A stretch of DNA of 64,000 bases from JALZKA01 sp963753385 (GTDB lineage Bacteria; Actinomycetota; Thermoleophilia; Solirubrobacterales; 70-9), in contig CAVWCC010000007.1 of NCBI GenBank assembly GCA_963753385.1, positions 186,001 through 250,000 of the forward strand. Reading direction: 5' to 3'. The notes beneath the pieces were generated by a model. The model was not told the DNA's origin. It saw only the letters and a list, made by a program, of their open reading frames with translations, and did not search any database. The position numbers and the translations under genes were made by a program. This document shows, in pieces, positions 16,420 to 23,090 of the stretch (within the stretch, counting starts at the first letter, position 1; the number at the start of each line of letters is the position of its first letter).

Positions 16420-17627
16420 ATGGAGGAGTCGCGGGCGCTTGCCGACGCCGACCGGCGTCCCCGAAAGCGAATGGACCGGCTGGTCGACGCGACCGCGGCC
16501 CTCGTTCACACGCTCGGCGCCGAGACCCTCGACCCGATCGCGAAGGCGACGGCCGCCCAGGCCCGGGCCCTGGTCGAGGCGCGGGCCGTGGTGCTCCTGC
16601 TCGAGGAACGCGGGAACCTGGTGGCGGCTGCCCGGACGGGCGAGATCCCCGACGGGCTCATGACATGATCGAGCCCGCCGACGGCGCCGCGTGGCGCCGG
16701 GTGATGGACGAGCACCGCGCGGAGCGAGTGAACAAGGTGACCGGGCGTCTTGCCGCGGCGCTCTCGAAGGCCGGCATCTCCGCCCGGTCGGCGCTGCTCG
16801 TGCCGCTGATCGTCCGCGACCGCGCGATCGGCGTGATCGCGGCGTTCGACCGGACGGACGGTGGCCCCGAGTTCACCGAGGAGGACGAGGACATGCTCAA
16901 CGGATTCGCGTCGAGCGCAGCGATGGCGGTGGCGCCGATGCAGGCGATCGCCGAGACGCGCCTGCGCGAGAACATCGAGGTGGCCGAGCGCGAGCGGGCG
17001 CGGTGGGCGCGCGAGCTCCACGACGAAACGCTTCAGGGGCTGGGTGCGCTCCGCGTACGCCTTGCCGCCTCGCTTCGGCAGGGACGCCCCGAGCGCGTCG
17101 AGTGGGCCGTGCGTGAGGCGATCGCCCAGATCGAGGACGAGATCGCGAACCTGAGGTCACTGATCACCGAGCTCCGCCCCGCGGCGCTCGACGAGCTCGG
17201 TCTCGGTGCGGCGATCGAGAGCCTCGTCGAGAGCCACGCGGCGGCGACCGGGCTCGACCTCCACCTCGATCTCGCGCTCGCCCACGAGGACGGCGTCTCC
17301 CCGGAGCGACTCGACCGTGAGCTCGAGTCGGCGATCTATCGGGTCGTCCAGGAGGCGCTCACCAACGTCGCGAAGCACGCGAACGCGGAATCGGTCTGGA
17401 TCGAGGTGGCCCAGAACGCCGATTCGCTCTTGATCGTCGTCCGCGACGACGGTGGGGGCTTCGACATGAACGCCCGCATTCAGGGCTTTGGCCTGGTCGG
17501 GATCCGCGAGCGGATCGCGCTCGAGGGCGGCAGCCTCGCGATCGTCTCGAGCCCCGGCGCCGGCACCGAGGTGCGCGGGCGGATCCCGCTCTACTCGACC
17601 TCGAGCATGCCGCGCTCGAGCGCGTAG
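16420..17627 (+). CDS. GAF-domain sensor histidine kinase, NarL-partner type (apparent frameshift near 16665)
   Basis: A cytoplasmic kinase: GAF domain (about 20-185), HisKA_3 dimerisation helix with the phospho-His in RWARELHDETLQGLGALR, and an HATPase domain with VVQEALTNVAKHA (N box), VRDDGGGFD (G1) and GFGLVGIRERI (G2). The GAF domain is cut in two: the first frame ends at a TGA at 16666-16668 and the second opens at ATG 16665 (ATGA overlap). Both parts are needed for a complete GAF domain, so one missing base is more likely than two genes. The 3' end overlaps the response regulator gene on the other strand by 37 bp. Confidence 0.8.
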
Positions 17628-18262
17628 CGAACCAGCTCCGAGCGCTTCGAAACGCGGAGCTTCTGCTGGATGTGCGCGCGGTGCGACTCGACCGTGCGGA
17701 CGCTGATCACCAGCTTCTCCGCGATCTCGGCGTTCGTGTGGCCGAGCGCGATCAACCGCAGGATCTCCGCCTCGCGCTCGCTGAGCTCGTCGGGCGGCTC
17801 GGCCGCGATCCGGGCGCCGAGGTCGGGCTGAAGATAGGTCTGACCCTCGGCGGCCAGCCGAACCGCCTTCACCAGCTCGGAGTCGGCCGCCTCCTTGAGG
17901 ATGTAGCCGAGCACGCCGGCCTGCATCGCCTCGCGAGCGAACGCCGGCTCCGACTGCATCGTGAGCACGACGATCTTGGTGCCCGGCGAGGCGCCGGTGA
18001 TGTCGGGGAGCGCCTCCAGGCTCGCGCGCCCGGGCATGTTCAGGTCGAGGATCAGCACCTCCGGCCGATGGCCACGTACGTAGCGGATCGCGCCGTCGAC
18101 GTCGCCCGCCTCGGCGACGACCTCCATCCCGGGCTCGGCGTCGAGCAGCATGCGCAGCGCGCTTCGCACGACGGCGTGGTCGTCGGCGAGCACGATGCGG
18201 ATGACCTCTGACGAGGATCCTTTGCTGCCGCTGGAGGCAGGCGTAGTCGCTGGGACGTTCAT
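17591..18262 (-). CDS. NarL/FixJ family response regulator
   Basis: A 223-residue regulator. The receiver domain (about 21-140) has the acidic pair LADDH, the phospho-acceptor Asp73 in LILDLNMPG, a VVLTM Thr region and the ILKEA lysine. The output is a LuxR-type HTH (ELSEREAEILRLIALGHTN, AEKLVISVRTVESHRAHIQQ). The convergent histidine kinase is its evident partner. ATG 18262 leaves about 20 disordered residues before the receiver. Confidence 0.9.
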   Translation of the reverse strand: MNVPATTPASSGSKGSSSEVIRIVLADDHAVVRSALRMLLDAEPGMEVVAEAGDVDGAIRYVRGHRPEVLILDLNMPGRASLEALPDITGASPGTKIVVLTMQSEPAFAREAMQAGVLGYILKEAADSELVKAVRLAAEGQTYLQPDLGARIAAEPPDELSEREAEILRLIALGHTNAEIAEKLVISVRTVESHRAHIQQKLRVSKRSELVRYALERGMLEVE

Positions 18263-18340
18263 CCGTGCCGGAGCTTATGCCCCGTTCCAGGTACCGGCAT
18301 CGGCGCTGCGCACGGATCGGACCTTCGGTGAACTACGGAC

Positions 18341-19144
18341 TCAGCGCTCGGCCACCAGCAGGGTCTGGACCGCCCGGCCGATGGGACCGCCCTCGTCGAA
18401 GAGCGCCGTGTCGGCGATGCCGATCCCGTCGGCCTCGGGTGTCGTGACCGCGTCGAGGCAGACCCACTCCCCCGCCGGGTGGCGGTGCAGGTGCACCGAG
18501 AGGTCGACATTGATGAACAGGAAGCGGCGCCAGTCGAGGGTCGCGCTGACGCCGTTGCCGGAATCGGCGACCACCAACACGCGCTGGAGCGGCGTGAGCG
18601 GCTCGCCCGCGACCACCGGCACCCGGGAGCGCATCCAGACGACCGCCGGCCCGGGCTCGAGGAAGCCGCCCTCGACGAACCGGTAGTCGACCGCGGTGTG
18701 GTAGCCGTCGCGCTCGGTCGGAAAGAACGGCGCGTCCTCGCCGTCGGCGGGCCGGTGCGTGGGCGCGTCGCCCGCGAGGCCGGCCGGAAGCTCCACCGCC
18801 TCCTCCCGAAGCCGCCACGCGCGGGCGCGCATCACCTCCTCGGCGTCGGCGAACAGGCTCGCGCCGAGCATCTGGACCCTGCGGCCCTCGCGCTCGACCC
18901 CGGCTTCGACTCGCAGCGGCGCGATCGGGACCGGGCGCAGCACCTCGTACGTGACGCGGCCGATCCGCATCGGCGCCCCTCCTTCGACCGGCACGCGCTC
19001 GAGCGCGCGGCCCAGCAGTGCGGCCGGCGGACCGGCGTGCTGCGACCGCTCGTCCCACGGCCCGCGCGTCAGCTCGCTGGGGATCGCGAGATCGCCTTCG
19101 AGCTCGAAGAAGTGGCCAGGCGGTGGCACGTCGGCTTCAGGCAT
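18341..19144 (-). CDS. acyl-CoA thioesterase family protein (TesB-like double hotdog)
   Basis: About 267 residues in two hotdog halves. The N-terminal half has SELTRGPWDERSQHAGPPAA and RVTYEVLRPVPIAPLRVE, the C-terminal half LDWRRFLFINVDLSVHLHR, WVCLDAVTTPEADGIGIADT and ALFDEGGPIGRAVQTLLV. This is the 4HBT_3/TesB-like group that hydrolyses acyl-CoA esters. ATG 19144 begins the conserved region; the longer frame overlaps the MFS gene. It lies 12 bp downstream of the MFS transporter on the same strand. Confidence 0.8.
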   Translation of the reverse strand: MPEADVPPPGHFFELEGDLAIPSELTRGPWDERSQHAGPPAALLGRALERVPVEGGAPMRIGRVTYEVLRPVPIAPLRVEAGVEREGRRVQMLGASLFADAEEVMRARAWRLREEAVELPAGLAGDAPTHRPADGEDAPFFPTERDGYHTAVDYRFVEGGFLEPGPAVVWMRSRVPVVAGEPLTPLQRVLVVADSGNGVSATLDWRRFLFINVDLSVHLHRHPAGEWVCLDAVTTPEADGIGIADTALFDEGGPIGRAVQTLLVAER

Positions 19145-19155
19145 GGCCGCGGAGC

Positions 19156-20457
19156 CTACGCACGGGCCGGTTCGGGCTCCGGCTCGAGCGGCCAGCCCTC
19201 GGGATCGCGCACCCCCGGAACCGCGAGGAAGGCGAGGAACGCGACCGCGGCCAGGCAGCTCGCGCCGATCATCGTCGCCTCGACCCCGATCCACTCGGCA
19301 ACCGGCCCGGCCAGCGCGAACGAGACCGGGACCAGCCCGATCGAGACCATCCAGTCGAGGCTCGAGACGCGGCCCAGCAGGCGGTCGGGAACGTAGTTGT
19401 GCATCAGCGTCACCCAGGTGATGTTCCCGATCCCCTCGCCGATGCCGACCGCAAACGCGATCACCATCGCCTGCCAGACCTCGTTGACGATCCCGTAGCC
19501 GGCGAGGCCGAGGGTCGACCCGGCCCAACCGATGTACATCCAGAGCACGCGGCGCCGGCCCAGCCCTCGCTGCCCGATCACCAGGGCGGTGCCGATCGCG
19601 CCCGCGCCGGCCGCCGCGAAGATCAGGCCGAGCGACGCGGCGCCGACCCCGTACTCGTTCTTGACGACGTAGGGGAGCAGCACCTCGAGCGGGCCGATCC
19701 AGAGCAGCAGCGTCACCGCCGCCGCGGTGAGCGTGGCCCACAGCCAGGTCTGCGAGCGGACGAAGGCGAAGCCCTCGCGGACCTGCGAGCGCATCGATGG
19801 GTGCTTCTCGGGGACCGAGCGCGGCAGCGGCCGCATCGCCGCCACGCAGGCGATCGAGACCCCGTAGGTGAGCGTGTCGATCAGGAACGCCTGCCCGGTG
19901 CCGAGCGCGCCGATGATGATGCCGCCAAGCGCCGGGCCGGCAAGCCGGAACGCGAGCGGCTCGAAGAGCTGCTGGAGCGAGTTCGCCTGGACGAGCTGCC
20001 GCTGCGGCACCACCTCGGGCACGATCGCCTGGAACGAGGGGGCGAACAGCGCCTGCCCGGTGCCGTAGAGGACGACGAGCGCGACTACGTGCCAGAGCTC
20101 GATCGCCCCGCTCAGGGCGAGGATCGCCATGCCGCCGACGGCTGTCGCGCGGATCAGGTCGGAGGCGATCAGGAGGCGCCGGCGGTCGATACGGTCTCCC
20201 AGGACCCCGCCGACCAGGAGGAACAGGACCATCGGCAGGGTCCAGGCGACCCCCACCACCGACAGCGCCGTCGGTGCGTTCGAGAGGTCGTAGACCTGCC
20301 AGGCGATCGCGACCGTGTAGACGCCGTCGCCGAGGAGCGATGTGCCGATGCCGCCGAAGAGCAGGGCGAAGTCGCGGTTCCTCAAGGGGTGCAGGATCCG
20401 CAGGCCCCAGGGCGGCGGCTCCCTGTCGAGCCGCTCGGGTGAAACCGGGCGAGGCAC
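19156..20457 (-). CDS. MFS transporter (EntS-like MFS_3)
   Basis: A 433-residue transporter with 12 predicted helices. The family signature between helices 2 and 3 is visible (GGVLGDRIDRRRLLIASD), with its counterpart in the second half (PDRLLGRVSSLDWM). N-terminal LRNRDFALLFGGIGTSLLGDG is typical of the MFS_3 branch, which includes EntS-like siderophore exporters and macrolide or multidrug exporters. The substrate is unknown. Likely co-transcribed with the thioesterase. Confidence 0.88.
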   Translation of the reverse strand: MPRPVSPERLDREPPPWGLRILHPLRNRDFALLFGGIGTSLLGDGVYTVAIAWQVYDLSNAPTALSVVGVAWTLPMVLFLLVGGVLGDRIDRRRLLIASDLIRATAVGGMAILALSGAIELWHVVALVVLYGTGQALFAPSFQAIVPEVVPQRQLVQANSLQQLFEPLAFRLAGPALGGIIIGALGTGQAFLIDTLTYGVSIACVAAMRPLPRSVPEKHPSMRSQVREGFAFVRSQTWLWATLTAAAVTLLLWIGPLEVLLPYVVKNEYGVGAASLGLIFAAAGAGAIGTALVIGQRGLGRRRVLWMYIGWAGSTLGLAGYGIVNEVWQAMVIAFAVGIGEGIGNITWVTLMHNYVPDRLLGRVSSLDWMVSIGLVPVSFALAGPVAEWIGVEATMIGASCLAAVAFLAFLAVPGVRDPEGWPLEPEPEPARA

Positions 20458-20514
20458 CGTTCGATCGTAGGACGCGGCGTAATGCCTGGGCGTGAAGCGC
20501 GACTAACCTGATGG

Positions 20515-20928
20515 ATGAAAGGAGAAGCCGAATTGGAGAAGCTGAGGAAGTCCGATGCGGATTGGCGTGAGGAGCTCTCGCCCGAGGAGTACCACGTGCT
20601 TCGCGAGAAGGGGACCGAGCGCGCGTTCACCGGCGCCTACTGGGACGAGAAGGCGGACGGGGTCTACCGCTGCCGCGCCTGCGGCAACGAGCTGTTCGCG
20701 TCCGACACGAAGTTCGATTCGGGCACCGGGTGGCCGAGTTTCTTCGACCCGGTGACCTCGGACGCGGTCGAGACCAGGCCGGACAACAGCCTGTTCATGC
20801 GCAGGACCGAGGTCATCTGCGCCCGTTGCGGAAGCCACCTGGGCCACGTCTTCGACGACGGCCCAAACCCGACCGGGCTTCGCTACTGCCTCAACTCCTG
20901 CTCACTGGACCTGGATAAGGCCGAGTAG
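20515..20928 (+). CDS. msrB: peptide-methionine (R)-S-oxide reductase
   Basis: Reduces the R epimer of methionine sulfoxide in proteins. Both zinc-binding CxxC pairs are present (CRACGNEL and CARCGSHLGHVF). The core SGTGWPSFF and the catalytic cysteine in GLRYCLNS are also intact; the next residues read CSL where the family usually has ASL, an extra Cys two residues after NS that might influence recycling. Length 137 residues is typical. It is followed by a strong hairpin. Confidence 0.95.
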   Translation: MKGEAELEKLRKSDADWREELSPEEYHVLREKGTERAFTGAYWDEKADGVYRCRACGNELFASDTKFDSGTGWPSFFDPVTSDAVETRPDNSLFMRRTEVICARCGSHLGHVFDDGPNPTGLRYCLNSCSLDLDKAE

Positions 20929-20939
20929 TTGCCTGACCC

Positions 20940-20971
20940 GAGCCGCGCGGCACCCCGCGCGGCTCGGCTTT
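20940..20971 (+). terminator. hairpin terminator after msrB
   Basis: An 11-bp perfect GC stem (20940-20950 with 20955-20965) around a CACC loop, followed by GGCTTT. It starts 11 bases after the msrB stop. The T tract is short, as usual for GC-rich actinobacterial terminators. Confidence 0.6.
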
Positions 20972-21015
20972 GTGCAGTTGCCGCCCCGGAGGGAGGTGAT
21001 CGCACAAAGCCGAGC
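20962..21015. repeat. 14-bp perfect inverted repeat
   Basis: GCTCGGCTTTGTGC (20962-20975) and its exact reverse complement (21002-21015) enclose 26 nt. It overlaps the 3' arm of the msrB terminator, so alternative pairings are possible. It could terminate the convergent transcription from the PhnB-like gene. Confidence 0.6.
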
Positions 21016-21079
21016 GTTAGCCGCGGTGGGTCCAGCGCCAACGGCGCCGGTTGCGGCTTCGCCTGACGTTTCGAGCCCA

Positions 21080-21131
21080 ACGCCGAACGTCCCGCGGTAG
21101 TCGCTATACCGTGGGTCCCGGGACGTTCGGC
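21080..21131. repeat. intergenic hairpin element, copy 1
   Basis: Perfect 14-bp arms (21080-21093 and 21118-21131) with a nested 5-bp stem (21094-21098 with 21106-21110). The inner 9-bp arms GAACGTCCC and GGGACGTTC are exactly 26 nt apart and flank a central CGCTATA. The same geometry recurs at 52278-52321. It lies between the convergent msrB and PhnB-like genes. Confidence 0.7.
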
Positions 21132-21148
21132 GCGGGATTGAGCTTGGC

Positions 21149-21634
21149 TCAGGCCGCCGGGACGCCGTCCGCCGCCGCCTTCAGGGCCGCGAGGTCGAGC
21201 TTCTTCATTTGGAGCATCGCCGCCATCGCCCGCTTCGCGCGCTCCGGGTCGGGGTCGGCGAACAGCTCCTCCATGCCCTCGGGCACGACCTGCCAGGAGA
21301 GGCCGAAGCGGTCCTTGAGCCAGCCGCACATCGACTCGGCGCCTCCGTCGGTGAGCTTCTCCCAGTAGTAGTCGACCTCGTCCTGGTCCTTGCAGTTGAT
21401 GAGGAACGAGACGGCCTCGTCGAACTTGAACTCCGGTCCGCCGTTGATGCCGGTGAACCGCTGGCCCTCCAGCTCGAAGTCCACGGTCATCACCATGCCG
21501 GCCTCGCGCGGCCCGGCCTCGGTGTAGTGGGTCACGTTGACGATGCGCGAGTTGTCGAAGACCTCGCAGTAGAACTTCGCGGCGTCCTCGGCCTCGGTGT
21601 CGAACCAAAGGTTCGGGGTGATTCGCTCGGGCAT
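21149..21634 (-). CDS. PhnB-like VOC superfamily protein
   Basis: A 161-residue protein of the 3-demethylubiquinone-methyltransferase-like/PhnB family, despite the name not a methyltransferase. Signatures: ITPNLWFDTEAEDAAKFYCE, FTGINGGPEFKFDEAVSFLI, EVDYYWEKLTDGGAESMCGW, LKDRFGLSWQVVP. The function of this family is unsettled; a ligand-binding VOC fold is likely. ATG 21634 has an AAAGGA site upstream. Confidence 0.87.
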   Translation of the reverse strand: MPERITPNLWFDTEAEDAAKFYCEVFDNSRIVNVTHYTEAGPREAGMVMTVDFELEGQRFTGINGGPEFKFDEAVSFLINCKDQDEVDYYWEKLTDGGAESMCGWLKDRFGLSWQVVPEGMEELFADPDPERAKRAMAAMLQMKKLDLAALKAAADGVPAA

Positions 21635-21709
21635 GCTGCGTCCTTTCGCTCGGGCGGGAACGTCCCGCATGGGATCTCTACCCGGGTGGACCAGCGGCAC
21701 CCGAAGAAC

Positions 21710-23041
21710 TCATCGCTCGAGCTCGGTGAGCGCGAGCAGGAAGATCTCCGAGAACGTGGGGAACGGCTGGATGACGTCGTTCATCACCGCCAGCGGCACC
21801 TCCGCTCGGATGGCGACCGTGGCCTGCTGAAGCCATTCGCCTGCCTCAGGCCCGAGCGCGTAGGCGCCGATCAGCCGCTCGCCATCCGACACGAGCGTGA
21901 GGAAGCCGTTCTTCTCGGCGTATGCGCGCGTGTACGTGGAGGTGCGCGGCACCGACGAGATCGGTGCGGTCCCGGTGATCACGCCGTCGGCCGAGCCGAC
22001 GGACGCAGCCTGGGGATCGGTGAACACCACGCGCGGAACCGCCTCGTAGTTCGCCTCCCGTCGGCGGCCACGGATGTTCGCGGCGGCGACGCGGCCCTGG
22101 TACTTGCCGACATATGTGAGCGGCCAGACGCCGGTCACGTCGCCGATGGCCCAGACGCCGTCGGTCACGTTCATGCGCTCGTCGACGGGGATCCCGCTCT
22201 TCTCGATCGAGACATCGACGTTCTCGAGCCCGAGGCCGTCCGTCCGCGGGCGGCGACCCGTGGCAACCAGCAGACGGTCGCCTCGCAGCTCCGTGCCGTC
22301 GGGGAACTCGAGCGCGTAGCCGTCGTCGTCCCGTCGCGCGGATGAGGCGTGCTGGCCGAAGTGCAGCTCGATGCCCTCGGCCGCGAGCGCCTCACCGAGG
22401 GCGTCGCCGAGCGGCTTCGGCTCGCGGGGCAGCAGGTGCTCCATCCCCTCCACCAGCGCCACCGAGGCGCCGAGGCGGAACACCGCCTGCGCCATCTCCA
22501 CCCCAACCGGCCCGCCTCCGAGCACCAGCATCCGCTCGGGCACTTCCCGCAGCTCGGTCACCTCGCGGTTGGTCCAGATGCCATCCAGCTCGGCAAGCCC
22601 CGGTACCGGGGGCAAGATTGCTTCCGACCCGGTGGCGATGATGACGTGCTCGCAGGAGTGCTCGCGGTCGTCAACGATTACGCGGCCCGCACCCGCGATC
22701 GAGCCCGAGCCCCGCAGGACGTCGATGCCCTTCGAGCGCAGCCAATCCTCCTTCGCGGCGTCCTCCCAATTCGAGGTCATGAAGTCTCGCCACTCGAATG
22801 CGGCGGCAGCGTCGAGCTCGCCGCCCACCGCCTGCGCGGCTCCGGGCGCCTCGCGCGCGGCCTGGAGCGCCTCGCCGGGGCGAAGCAGCGTCTTGGAGGG
22901 AATGCACGCCCAGTAGTCGCACTCGCCGCCGATCAGGCCGCTCTCAACGATCGCCACCTTCAGCCCTCCGCCCGCGAGGTGGTCGGCGCAGTGCTCGCCG
23001 GCGGGGCCCGCTCCAATGATGATGACGTCGTAGTCGCTCAG
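21710..23041 (-). CDS. FAD-dependent pyridine nucleotide-disulfide oxidoreductase
   Basis: About 443 residues: FAD motif DYDVIIIGAGPAGEHCADHL, redox disulfide in GGECDYWACIPSKTLL (CxxxxC), NAD(P) motif LVLGGGPVGVEMAQAVFRLG, second FAD motif WAIGDVTG and the dimerisation domain. It resembles dihydrolipoamide dehydrogenase and mercuric reductase. The catalytic His-Pro pair of lipoamide dehydrogenases is replaced near the C-terminus (QPFPTFSEIF), so it is unlikely to oxidise lipoamide. The only well-placed start is a CTG (23039-23041) seven bases after AAAGGAG. Confidence 0.85.
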   Translation of the reverse strand: MSDYDVIIIGAGPAGEHCADHLAGGGLKVAIVESGLIGGECDYWACIPSKTLLRPGEALQAAREAPGAAQAVGGELDAAAAFEWRDFMTSNWEDAAKEDWLRSKGIDVLRGSGSIAGAGRVIVDDREHSCEHVIIATGSEAILPPVPGLAELDGIWTNREVTELREVPERMLVLGGGPVGVEMAQAVFRLGASVALVEGMEHLLPREPKPLGDALGEALAAEGIELHFGQHASSARRDDDGYALEFPDGTELRGDRLLVATGRRPRTDGLGLENVDVSIEKSGIPVDERMNVTDGVWAIGDVTGVWPLTYVGKYQGRVAAANIRGRRREANYEAVPRVVFTDPQAASVGSADGVITGTAPISSVPRTSTYTRAYAEKNGFLTLVSDGERLIGAYALGPEAGEWLQQATVAIRAEVPLAVMNDVIQPFPTFSEIFLLALTELER

Positions 23042-23090
23042 CGTCGTGCTCCTTTCGATCAACGGCCAACGGTGAGCGTCTCGGAAGCCA

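Noticed and set aside
19145..19741. N-terminal 200-residue extension of the thioesterase
   Set aside because: It overlaps the real MFS transporter on the same strand and has Arg-rich nonsense composition.
18479..20442. Long + strand frames across the thioesterase and MFS genes
   Set aside because: Asp/Arg/Glu-rich antisense shadows typical of GC-rich genes; no motif.
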